In this document: piece by piece, positions 1 to 5,589 of the stretch | Position numbering within the stretch: position 1 is the first letter of the stretch | Layout: every line of letters starts with the position of its first letter | Assembly: GCA_900555345.1 (NCBI GenBank) | Contig: USKS01000086.1 | Span: forward strand, 1 to 6,545 | Reading direction: 5' to 3' | From: an uncultured Eubacteriales bacterium | GTDB lineage: Bacteria; Bacillota_A; Clostridia; Oscillospirales; CAG-272 | Length of the DNA stretch: 6,545 nucleotides | The notes under the pieces: model-generated | What the model saw: only the letters and a program-made list of their open reading frames with translations | Database searches by the model: none | What the model was told of the DNA's origin: nothing | Position numbers and translations under genes: made by a program

Positions 1-44
1 CACACTGCATATCGTCGGCAGCGTCAGATGTGTATAAGAGACAG
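1..44 (+). other. Illumina Nextera i5/read-1 adapter (contamination)
   Basis: Bases 12-44 match the 33-nt Nextera read-1 transposase adapter exactly, from TCGTCGGCAGCGTC to the mosaic-end AGATGTGTATAAGAGACAG. Bases 4-11 (ACTGCATA) match the i5 index known as S506/N506, and bases 1-3 (CAC) fit the end of the P5 primer. The order P5 end, index, adapter is exactly that of a library molecule, so this is untrimmed library sequence and not part of the genome. The first genomic base is 45. Any reading frame that runs through this segment, such as one opening at base 47 just after it in a different frame from the rubredoxin tail, is spurious. Confidence 0.98.
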
Positions 45-119
45 GCTTGGGAGGATGTTCCCGAAGAATGGGTTTGCCCCATTTGCGGTCTCTCCAAAGA
101 TGCTTTCGAGGAGCAATAA
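45..119 (+). CDS. Rubredoxin-like protein, C-terminal fragment
   Basis: The frame starting at base 45 reads [24 protein letters not shown] and stops at TAA 117-119. This is the second half of a rubredoxin fold: the D-x-P-x-x-W-x-C-P-x-C-G motif carries the second CxxC knuckle that, with an upstream CxxC, holds one iron atom, followed by the usual K-D-x-F-E end. Rubredoxins are small cytoplasmic electron carriers, often donating to oxygen- or peroxide-detoxifying enzymes in anaerobes. The 5' part is missing because the contig ends in adapter sequence. It could be a stand-alone rubredoxin (about 50-55 residues) or the C-terminal rubredoxin domain of a larger protein such as a flavin reductase; rubrerythrin tails usually read differently. 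A terminator follows immediately. Confidence 0.85.
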   Translation, partial: AWEDVPEEWVCPICGLSKDAFEEQ

Positions 120-176
120 AATATGAAAAAGCCGCCACGGAGCAGTGCTCCGCGGCGGCTTTTTTCATATTTTATC
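118..176. terminator. Bidirectional terminator between convergent genes
   Basis: A long inverted repeat has arms ATGAAAAAGCCGCC... (from 123) and ...GGCGGCTTTTTTCAT (to 168), centred at about 145 on GGAGCA-G-TGCTCC. Only one A/C mismatch and a one-base A/T-run bulge interrupt it, and the AAAATAT/ATATTTT flanks also pair. There is a T6 run on the right for the + strand and a T5 run on the left for the - strand, so it can end both the rubredoxin-like gene and the convergent YjbR-like gene. The stop codon of the latter (TCA at 165-167 on the + strand) lies inside the right arm. Confidence 0.9.
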
Positions 177-542
177 TTTTCGCGCAAGCGTCAGATCAAA
201 GCTTATGTTCAGAAGGAACTCAACGTCCTCACGTTCGGCGCGGTCCAGAATAACCGAAAGCCAATGCCGCTTGTTCATGTGGTATGCGGGGATGATGCTT
301 TTGCCGTTGACAAGTGACGCTCCCACCTCGGGGTCGCATTTGACGTTCAGAACATCCGCAAAGCCGCCGCGCCGTCCGCTCTCAAGGCTGAGCCTGTCCT
401 CATTCACATTCATTATAAGTCCGAACCACTTGCCGCTTGCGGGGTGCCGCAGCACCATGGTGTCGAAATCCTCGTCAAATGGGCTGTCCGGGCGAACGTC
501 AAATTGACGCAGCGCGTATTCAAGCACTTCTTCTCTTGTCAC
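165..542 (-). CDS. MmcQ/YjbR family protein (DUF419)
   Basis: The 125-residue product has the length and motifs of the MmcQ/YjbR family (PF04237, cyclic-AMP-like double-wing DNA-binding fold; function not established). Visible hallmarks are an N-terminal helix (MTREEVLEYALRQF), the strand K38-WFGLIMNV, the segment D63-VLNVKCDPE near the middle, and the signature P85-AYHMNKRHWLSV followed by an acidic helix. It is a soluble cytoplasmic protein without signal peptide or membrane segment. The start is GTG at 540-542, chosen because a strong GGAGGTG Shine-Dalgarno sits 7 nt upstream (550-556). It has its own promoter and shares a terminator with the convergent rubredoxin-like gene. Family assignment is firm; the DNA-binding role is inferred from the fold only, and no symbol is given because yjbR is an E. 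coli locus name. Confidence 0.85.
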   Translation of the reverse strand: MTREEVLEYALRQFDVRPDSPFDEDFDTMVLRHPASGKWFGLIMNVNEDRLSLESGRRGGFADVLNVKCDPEVGASLVNGKSIIPAYHMNKRHWLSVILDRAEREDVEFLLNISFDLTLARKDKI

Positions 543-549
543 GCTATTA

Positions 550-556
550 CACCTCC
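550..556 (-). promoter_or_regulatory. Shine-Dalgarno fixing the GTG start of the YjbR-like gene
   Basis: GGAGGTG on the - strand lies 7 nt before GTG at 540-542. No in-frame ATG with a comparable site is nearby, so it decides the start. Confidence 0.85.
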
Positions 557-573
557 GTCACATCTTTTACCTG

Positions 574-602
574 ATTATACCACCCGCGGGCAAAAAATAC
601 AA
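574..602 (-). promoter_or_regulatory. Sigma-A type promoter of the YjbR-like gene
   Basis: On the - strand: -35 TTGTAT (597-602), a 17-bp spacer, and -10 TATAAT (574-579) preceded by TGG, which makes an extended -10 (TGnTATAAT). Predicted transcription start is near 567, giving a leader of about 25 nt before the GTG. The spacer holds the palindrome CCCGCGGG (583-590), which may be coincidence. Confidence 0.8.
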
Positions 603-614
603 GTTCGTTTTCCG

Positions 615-643
615 TTGACTTTATCCGCGCTATGATATATAAT
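615..643 (+). promoter_or_regulatory. Sigma-A type promoter of murI
   Basis: -35 TTGACT (615-620), exactly 17 bp, -10 TATAAT (638-643): a near-consensus housekeeping promoter. Predicted transcription start is near 650. This makes a TTG start at 648 untenable and supports ATG 693. Its -35 is 12 bp from the -35 of the divergent YjbR-like promoter. Confidence 0.85.
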
Positions 644-692
644 TGACTTGGAACAAATGATGATAAAACGCACGTTTTTTATAGGAAGTACA

Positions 693-1487
693 ATGAACAG
701 CATTGAAAGAGTCAAGCTTCCCATAGGGTTTATGGACTCGGGTCTCGGCGGACTGAGCGTTCTGAAAGAGGCTGTATCCATACTTCCCTGCGAGGATTTT
801 ATATATTACGGCGATTCCGCAAACGCGCCATACGGCACAAAAAGCACGCGGGAGATACAGACGCTTACCTTCGGCGTTGTGGAAAATCTGATGCGGCAAG
901 GCATAAAAGGGCTTGTAGTCGCCTGCAACACAGCCACGGCTGCCGCGGTCAGGCTGCTGCGCGAGAAATATCCGGAAATGCCCATAGTCGGCATTGAACC
1001 TGCAATAAAACCCGCCTGCGAAGCAAGCCGCGGCGGTGAGATACTTGTGCTTGCCACGCCTATGACGCTCAGGCAGGAAAAGTTTCAAAGCCTTTTGAAT
1101 AAGTACGGCAGCACGTCCCGTGTGCGCGCCGTTCCCTGCGAGGGGCTTATGGAATTTGTGGAAAACTGCGAGCTTTCAGGCGCGGTGCTTGACGCCTATT
1201 TCAAAGAGCACATTCAGCCGTATATCACCGACGACACGGAAACTATCGTTCTCGGCTGCACGCACTACCCTTTCCTGCGTCCCCATCTGAGAGAGTATCT
1301 GAAGAACAAAAACATAAATATAATAGACGGCAGCCGCGGAACGGCGGCGGAGCTCCGCCGCAGGCTTTGTGCCGCGGGGCTTCTGCGCACGGATGACGGT
1401 CATACCGGTCACATTACGGTTGAAAACTCGGCGGGAGATGAAATGATTCGGCGCAGCTACCGTATGCTCACGCTCCCCACGGAATAA
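693..1487 (+). CDS. murI: Glutamate racemase
   Basis: Converts L-glutamate to D-glutamate, the precursor used by MurD in peptidoglycan synthesis; a cytoplasmic, cofactor-independent enzyme. The 264-residue product is of normal length and shows every family landmark: F13-MDSGLGGLSVL with Asp15, Y38-YGDSANAPYG, the first catalytic cysteine in A77-CNTAT (Cys78), V99-GIEPAIKPA, and the second catalytic cysteine in L187-GCTHYPFL (Cys189, His191). It belongs to the aspartate/glutamate racemase superfamily. ATG 693 is preferred over in-frame starts at 648 (TTG), 657 and 660 because AGGAAG (683-688) precedes it and because the promoter's start point lies near 650; with the longer start the protein would be 279 residues. 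A DUF3737 gene follows after 90 bp on the same strand and may be co-transcribed, since no U-tract terminator lies between them. Confidence 0.96.
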   Translation: MNSIERVKLPIGFMDSGLGGLSVLKEAVSILPCEDFIYYGDSANAPYGTKSTREIQTLTFGVVENLMRQGIKGLVVACNTATAAAVRLLREKYPEMPIVGIEPAIKPACEASRGGEILVLATPMTLRQEKFQSLLNKYGSTSRVRAVPCEGLMEFVENCELSGAVLDAYFKEHIQPYITDDTETIVLGCTHYPFLRPHLREYLKNKNINIIDGSRGTAAELRRRLCAAGLLRTDDGHTGHITVENSAGDEMIRRSYRMLTLPTE

Positions 1488-1522
1488 GAACGCCGTCTTT
1501 TAAAGATCGCACACCGATATCA

Positions 1523-1550
1523 CGGCTTTCGGCGCAAAGCGCCGCAGCCG
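1523..1550 (+). other. GC-rich hairpin between murI and the DUF3737 gene
   Basis: Arms CGGCT (1523-1527) and AGCCG (1546-1550) enclose CGGCGC (1530-1535), loop AAA, GCGCCG (1539-1544): 11 base pairs with a small internal loop. No run of T follows, so it is not a standard intrinsic terminator. It lies 27 bp before the next start codon and could be an intercistronic RNA-stabilising or processing hairpin, or a weak terminator. Confidence 0.5.
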
Positions 1551-1577
1551 TACCGCAAAACAGCAAAAGGACAGACT

Positions 1578-2426
1578 ATGAGAAACACTATTGAGAACAA
1601 AACATTCGATGAAGAGCGCGCGCTCTACAACCTTTGCGACACCGATGTTAAGGACTGCGTTTTTGCCGGTCCCGCCGACGGCGAATCGGTGCTGAAGGAA
1701 GCACGCAACATAGGAGTTGAGGATTGCAGCTTCTCTCTGAGATATCCTCTCTGGCACGTTAAAAAGTTCAATATGAAAGACAGCACCATGGACGAAAAAA
1801 CGCGCGCCGCCATATGGTACGCGACGGACGGCGTCATAGAGGACAGCAATCTGCACGGTATAAAAGCCGTTCGCGAATGCAGCAATATACATATTTCCTC
1901 CTGCGACATATGCTCACCGGAATTCGGCTGGAAATGCAGCGGTCTGTCTCTCAAAGACACCTCAATTGAGGCGGAATACGCATTTTTCGACAGCAGCGAC
2001 GTACATCTTGAAGATGTCAGGCTGCACGGAAAATACTCTTTTCAGTATGTGCACGGGCTGACTGTCTCTGACTGTATCCTTGACACCAAAGACGCCTTTT
2101 GGCACAGCACGAATATAACGGTGCGCGACAGCGTTGTGAAAGGCGAATATCTCGGCTGGTTTTCCGACGGTCTCACGCTAATAAACTGCAAGATCTCCGG
2201 CACGCAGCCGCTTTGCTACTGCAAAAATTTGAAGCTTATAAACTGCACCATGGAGGACACGGACCTTTCGTTTGAGTACTCCGACGTGGATGCGGATGTG
2301 GTCGGCAGCATCATGTCCGTTAAAAACCCCCGCTCGGGAGTCATCGTCTGCGACGGCGTGGGCGAGATCATATCCGAGGACCCCGTTATGGAGTGCAGCG
2401 GCAAGGTCGTTATCCGAGAAAAATAG
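1578..2426 (+). CDS. DUF3737 family protein (predicted beta-helix)
   Basis: The 282-residue product matches in length and character the DUF3737 family (PF12541), widespread in Firmicutes and Bacteroidetes and without known function. The opening I5-ENKTFDEERALYNL and the segment S53-LRYPLWHVKKF are typical. From about residue 100 to 240 the chain is built of 18-21-residue units with the pattern hydrophobic-x-D/N-C/S-x-hydrophobic (S164-DC, R183-DS, I202-NC, I221-NC), each unit followed by an aromatic stretch such as FFDSS, FQYVHG, FWHST, GWFSDG and LCYCKN; this is what stacked rungs of a parallel beta-helix look like. There is no signal peptide or membrane segment, so it is probably cytoplasmic. 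Cysteines are frequent. AAAGGA (1566-1571) lies 6 nt before ATG 1578. It follows murI and ends at a strong terminator. A carbohydrate-related or scaffold role would be a guess. Confidence 0.85.
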   Translation: MRNTIENKTFDEERALYNLCDTDVKDCVFAGPADGESVLKEARNIGVEDCSFSLRYPLWHVKKFNMKDSTMDEKTRAAIWYATDGVIEDSNLHGIKAVRECSNIHISSCDICSPEFGWKCSGLSLKDTSIEAEYAFFDSSDVHLEDVRLHGKYSFQYVHGLTVSDCILDTKDAFWHSTNITVRDSVVKGEYLGWFSDGLTLINCKISGTQPLCYCKNLKLINCTMEDTDLSFEYSDVDADVVGSIMSVKNPRSGVIVCDGVGEIISEDPVMECSGKVVIREK

Positions 2427-2436
2427 TTCATAATGT

Positions 2437-2471
2437 GATCTCCCGCCGCGGGCGGGAGATCTTTGTTTTTT
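2437..2471 (+). terminator. Intrinsic terminator of the murI-DUF3737 unit
   Basis: Perfect 11-bp stem GATCTCCCGCC (2437-2447) / GGCGGGAGATC (2451-2461) with loop GCG, followed by TTTGTTTTTT (2462-2471). It begins 10 bp after the DUF3737 stop codon. Confidence 0.95.
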
Positions 2472-2497
2472 CGCCCGCGGAGCCCGAATGCGCAGCA

Positions 2498-2531
2498 AAA
2501 AAAGAGGCTGACTGTCGTCAGCCTCTTTTTT
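2498..2531 (-). terminator. Terminator of the dockerin-DUF4838 gene (bidirectional)
   Basis: Perfect 15-bp inverted repeat AAAAAAGAGGCTGAC (2498-2512) / GTCAGCCTCTTTTTT (2517-2531), loop TGTC. Read leftward, the GC stem is followed by a run of at least 7 T, 12 bp past the stop codon of the - strand gene. It also has T6 rightward, so it backs up the neighbouring + strand terminator. Confidence 0.93.
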
Positions 2532-2543
2532 GTTTCTCACGGT

Positions 2544-4814
2544 TTACGGAGTTACGCCGTCTCGACGGCTTCCGTTATCATAGAACTGCGTCATGGGATT
2601 TACGGTAAAGTCGCACTTTGCGGGGATTGTATATGTTACGGGATCCGAGAAGATAGTCATGTTGTTATCCTTCAGATAGTTATAAAATGCCGTGTAACGC
2701 TCTTCGTAAAGCGCGCGGGACTCCGCGTTGCCGTTTGTATACATTTCGTCATATGCACTTGAAAGCCCGAGGAAATCGAAGCAGCATATAAGTGTTTTTA
2801 TGCGGCTCTGTCTGTCAGCTCTGTCGGCTTTTTCAAGTGCCGTTGTGAGAAGCGATCTCATATACTCGTAGTGCTCTGCAATATATGCGTATGAGTACAT
2901 ATCGCCGGGCCTGTCGAAGTTGGATATGAAGCAGGTCCCGCACTCGTCTCCCGCGGTATTCTCCATTTCGATAAACTCGTATATTTCCTCATATCCGTCG
3001 CCGTAGTACATATACAGGTATTCTTTCATATGACCGATAAACTCGTCGTAGGTCATAGTGGGATCCCACTGGAGTCTGGTCGAAAGATATGCCTTCAGCG
3101 TTTCAAAGTTGTAGTTGCGTCCGCCGCCCTCGTAGTTGATGCCGCGGCAGCCGATACTGTACAGGAACTGATAGTCGTAGTAAAGGTTGAATATGCAGGG
3201 CAGGCCTACAAGATAGTAATGATACGTTACGCCGTAGTACCAGAACCAAAGCTCAGCGCCGGTCTCCTGACACAGCTGACCCCACGCTCTGAGAGACGCG
3301 TTGGTGATCACGTTATTCTCTTTTTTCAGCTGACCCATGCAGGTCCCGCATTCGTCGCTGCCGAGGACGTGGTTGTTGCAGCCCTGACCGCAATAGTAAA
3401 CGATAAGGTTTTTATCGGGTTTTACAGTTGCGGGGATAGCGTGGTTATAAAGGATCGAATGGACGCGCAGACCGGGATAATACTTCTGCAGATCGACGCT
3501 TGCTTTGTTTGCGAGATTTATATACAGACCGGAGAATCCCTCGGCGGGCTTCAGCACTACGCCGTCTTTGTTCGTTACACCCTTTGCAAAGCGTGAGCAG
3601 GGACGGCAGGTGCAGTACTCCTCATTATCGCACAGCGAGAACGACATACTTGCCTGGCGGGAACGGACATAGTCCGTCATGCTTCCGTCACTGTTCTTGA
3701 AATCGTAGTACCATGCAAAGCCCTCCCACGATTCCATTCTGGCTATGGTATCAAGCATTCCTTTGAAAAGCAGTTCGTATGTACTCTCATCGCTTGCGCA
3801 GGGCTGCCAATCCAGCTCGTTCTGCTGGAAACCGGTTTCGTACTGGCGGTTATATCGATCCGCAGCGGTAGGATACGCGGGATCATTATCCGCCGGGCGC
3901 GTACCCGTTGCCATTCTCCAGTAAAGTCCGAAGGAATGAGCGTTGCAGAACTGATGACCGTAAAATGTGCCGTGCTTCGGGTCTGAAGTAGCCGGACCGC
4001 TTCTAGAACCGTTCATCCGTGCGGGCAGATAGTATGTATCAAGCGCACCGACGTTCTGACCGGTGTGTCTGAATCTCAGATAGGGCTTGAAGAACACGTC
4101 GGTGCCGTCGGGAATATTGACGTATCTCGTTTTATAAAGGTATGTATAAGTATTATCAAAAAAGCGGTAGCCGAGATATTTTTCGATTATCTCAAACGCG
4201 GCGTACATATTGCCGCGGTATGTTCCGTAAAGCTCTAGGTTGCCGTTCTTGACGGTATATTTATAGTTTTCGTTTTCAAGCTCCAGTCCAAGTTCACTCC
4301 AGCGGTCGACTTCGTGAATGATTATGGAGTGATCGCTGTCGCTCGCTCCGCGAACTATTCTCAAACGGCTGCCGGTCGCCTCCAGAATATACTTCTGCAG
4401 CGTCTCCGCGGTGTACATGCCGTTAGTTTCGTCGGATGTGTAATCGGGGAGACTGATATCAAATTCGGATATATCGGTTCCGCCGATCTGCAAGGTATAT
4501 ATCTGCTTTCCGTTATCGAAATCCGAAATGTCGTATTGTGATACAAGAATGCATCTGAGCAGATAAACGTCAACGGTGTCGACCTTGCCGTCGCCGTTAA
4601 TATCGGCGGCGTTCAGATCGGCATCAATTTCTCTTCCGACAAGATATGACCTCATGTAATAGACATCAATCGCGTTAGGGGTTATGTCCGCCGAGCGGTC
4701 CACATTACCGATATCGTATGTATCGTCGCAGATGAAATCCTGTGCCCCGGCAATTATGCTGAATACGCTCAGAAACATGACCGTTGCAAGAATAGCGGAT
4801 AGAACTTTTCTCAT
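2544..4814 (-). CDS. Secreted dockerin-bearing DUF4838 protein
   Basis: A 756-residue exported protein. Residues 1-24 form a signal peptide (R2-K3, hydrophobic core, AGA at 22-24). Residues 35-95 form a type I dockerin with two intact calcium loops: D39-x-S41-x-D43-xxx-N47-xx-D50 and D71-x-N73-x-D75-xxx-D79-xx-D82, each followed by an F-type helix (VYYMRSYLVG and VYLLRCILV). Residues about 130-235 resemble the N-terminal domain of GH67/GH20-type enzymes (TLQKYILEATG, LELYGTYRGNMYAAFEIIEKYLGYRFF). The rest is DUF4838 (PF16126): A367-WYYDFKN, L394-CDNEEYCTCRPCSRF with Cys401/403/406, and a C-terminal part with Y-DYQFLYSIGCRGINYEGG and L-STRLQWDP...YMYYGDG. DUF4838 proteins are thought to act on polysaccharides, but activity is unproven. 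The dockerin implies docking to a cohesin scaffold on a cellulosome-like complex. Start ATG 4812-4814; GAAAGG at 4826-4831 is a rather distant (11 nt) ribosome site. Confidence 0.88.
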   Translation of the reverse strand: MRKVLSAILATVMFLSVFSIIAGAQDFICDDTYDIGNVDRSADITPNAIDVYYMRSYLVGREIDADLNAADINGDGKVDTVDVYLLRCILVSQYDISDFDNGKQIYTLQIGGTDISEFDISLPDYTSDETNGMYTAETLQKYILEATGSRLRIVRGASDSDHSIIIHEVDRWSELGLELENENYKYTVKNGNLELYGTYRGNMYAAFEIIEKYLGYRFFDNTYTYLYKTRYVNIPDGTDVFFKPYLRFRHTGQNVGALDTYYLPARMNGSRSGPATSDPKHGTFYGHQFCNAHSFGLYWRMATGTRPADNDPAYPTAADRYNRQYETGFQQNELDWQPCASDESTYELLFKGMLDTIARMESWEGFAWYYDFKNSDGSMTDYVRSRQASMSFSLCDNEEYCTCRPCSRFAKGVTNKDGVVLKPAEGFSGLYINLANKASVDLQKYYPGLRVHSILYNHAIPATVKPDKNLIVYYCGQGCNNHVLGSDECGTCMGQLKKENNVITNASLRAWGQLCQETGAELWFWYYGVTYHYYLVGLPCIFNLYYDYQFLYSIGCRGINYEGGGRNYNFETLKAYLSTRLQWDPTMTYDEFIGHMKEYLYMYYGDGYEEIYEFIEMENTAGDECGTCFISNFDRPGDMYSYAYIAEHYEYMRSLLTTALEKADRADRQSRIKTLICCFDFLGLSSAYDEMYTNGNAESRALYEERYTAFYNYLKDNNMTIFSDPVTYTIPAKCDFTVNPMTQFYDNGSRRDGVTP

Positions 4815-4850
4815 TTTACGTTTAGCCTTTCGTACGATTATAATTCATAT

Positions 4851-4874
4851 TAGCATTATAAATAATATATGCTA
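4851..4874 (-). other. AT-rich inverted repeat in the leader of the dockerin gene
   Basis: TAGCAT (4851-4856) and ATGCTA (4869-4874) flank 12 A/T bases that can extend the stem with ATA/TAT around a bulge. If transcription starts near 4878 this lies in the 5' untranslated region and could form an RNA hairpin; otherwise it could be a DNA operator. Three - strand TATAAT strings (4837-4842, 4855-4860, 4874-4879) occur in and around it, none with a good -35. Confidence 0.4.
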
Positions 4875-4884
4875 TTATAGCACA

Positions 4885-4913
4885 ATATTACCACTGTTAG
4901 TGGGAAAATTCAA
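4885..4913 (-). promoter_or_regulatory. Promoter of the dockerin-DUF4838 gene with a palindrome in its spacer
   Basis: On the - strand: -35 TTGAAT (4908-4913), 17-bp spacer (4891-4907), -10 TAATAT (4885-4890). The spacer holds CCACT-AAC-AGTGG (4891-4903), a perfect 5-bp-arm palindrome placed where a repressor would block polymerase. Predicted start is near 4878, giving a leader of about 63 nt. Several other TATAAT strings nearby make the exact promoter uncertain. Confidence 0.55.
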
Positions 4914-4930
4914 TAACATTTTGTAAACTA

Positions 4931-4944
4931 TGCCGATTTCGGCA
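4931..4944. repeat. Perfect palindrome TGCCGA-TT-TCGGCA
   Basis: Six-bp arms with a 2-bp centre, lying about 18 bp upstream of the predicted -35 of the dockerin gene and 38 bp beyond the terminator arm at 4983. GCATCG (4942-4947) and CGATGC (4966-4971) form a second, overlapping inverted repeat. Size and symmetry fit a regulator site, but no regulator gene is present in the window. Confidence 0.4.
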
Positions 4945-4975
4945 TCGAAATTGCCGCTAAAGCGCCGATGCATTG

Positions 4976-5006
4976 GCAAAAAAAGTGCCGCCCGCAGGCG
5001 GCACTT
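4976..5006 (-). terminator. Intrinsic terminator of the COG2426 gene
   Basis: Perfect 10-bp stem AAGTGCCGCC (4983-4992) / GGCGGCACTT (4997-5006), loop CGCA. On the - strand it is followed by T7 (A-run 4978-4984 on the + strand, partly in the stem). It starts 8 bp after the stop codon of the gene at 5015-5485. Confidence 0.92.
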
Positions 5007-5014
5007 GCATAATA

Positions 5015-5485
5015 TCATGCAAATATTGAGAGAAACGATATAAAGCCGTAGCTTGCGCATATCATGATCACTCCGGCGCAAAGCACGCCGCAGGCGATAG
5101 AAACGAGAGAATATTTCATTCTCATATCAAAAAGCGAAGCTACAAGCGCGCCGGTCCATGCTCCGGTTCCGGGGATAGGGATCGCGACAAACAGAAACAG
5201 TCCGAAGGTTTCATATTTCATGACCTTGACAGAGTGCTTCTGTGCTTTTTTTTCAAGCCAGAGAGCTATTTTGCAAAGCCCCTTTACACCTTTCATCCAA
5301 TGAAGTATACCACGGATGAAAAGCAGTATAAAGGGCACAGGCAAAAGGTTTCCGCAAACGCTGACTATGTAGTTCAGCCACCACGGCAGATCCATCGCCG
5401 CGCCGACAACTATAGAGCCTCGCAGCTCAAACACAGGCAGCATTGACATACCGAAAACCTTCAGCACGTCCAAAAAATCTATCAT
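5015..5485 (-). CDS. COG2426 / Sm_multidrug_ex small membrane protein
   Basis: The 156-residue hydrophobic product belongs to the PF06695/COG2426 family, annotated as putative small multidrug export protein although transport has not been well demonstrated. Family signatures are present: M15-LPVFELRGSIVVGAA (Glu20, Arg22) near the N-terminus and A101-IPIPGTGAWTGALVASLF, both with glycine/proline-rich turns that may be re-entrant loops as in DedA-like proteins. Membrane segments lie at about 13-31, 37-61, 94-118 and 127-150, separated by a basic cytoplasmic stretch (K65-K90). Length is normal. ATG 5483-5485 is preceded by GGAGAG (5491-5496), and the gene has its own promoter and terminator, so it appears monocistronic, although readthrough from the ribU-like gene 104 bp upstream cannot be excluded. 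The true substrate is unknown. Confidence 0.85.
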   Translation of the reverse strand: MIDFLDVLKVFGMSMLPVFELRGSIVVGAAMDLPWWLNYIVSVCGNLLPVPFILLFIRGILHWMKGVKGLCKIALWLEKKAQKHSVKVMKYETFGLFLFVAIPIPGTGAWTGALVASLFDMRMKYSLVSIACGVLCAGVIMICASYGFISFLSIFA

Positions 5486-5514
5486 ACGTTCTCTCCAAGC
5501 AAAAATCTATGTAT

Positions 5515-5543
5515 ATTTTACATATTTTACCGCTGCAAATCAA
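5515..5543 (-). promoter_or_regulatory. Promoter of the COG2426 gene
   Basis: On the - strand: -35 TTGATT (5538-5543), 17-bp spacer, -10 TAAAAT (5515-5520). Predicted start is near 5508, about 23 nt before the ATG. A small palindrome TACAA-T-TTGTA (5545-5555) abuts the -35. No hairpin with a T-run is seen between this and the end of the upstream ribU-like gene. Confidence 0.6.
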
Positions 5544-5589
5544 GTACAATTTGTAAATTAGGGTCAAAAACTTTGCCGACCGACTGATG

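Noticed and set aside
1..44. Mosaic-end sequence as evidence of a natural Tn5-type transposon
   Set aside because: The segment continues into the Nextera-specific read-1 tail and an i5 index, which exist only in sequencing libraries; no transposase gene is nearby.
47..253. Open frame on the + strand beginning at base 47, next to the adapter
   Set aside because: It starts in a different frame from the rubredoxin tail, has no ribosome site of genomic origin and runs across a terminator and the antisense of the YjbR-like gene.
648..692. Longer murI start (TTG 648, or ATG 657/660)
   Set aside because: The promoter -10 ends at 643, so 648 would be at or before the transcript start. The best ribosome site (AGGAAG 683-688) serves ATG 693, and the protein's conserved part begins after that.
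2437..2531. The two adjacent hairpins as a CRISPR, attenuator or small RNA
   Set aside because: Each is a simple terminator placed just after the stop codon of one of two convergent genes; there is no repeat-spacer pattern and no promoter between them.
3030..3596. 188-codon open frame antisense to the dockerin-DUF4838 gene
   Set aside because: It lacks a ribosome site and recognisable motifs and lies wholly inside a well-supported gene; it is a codon-bias shadow.
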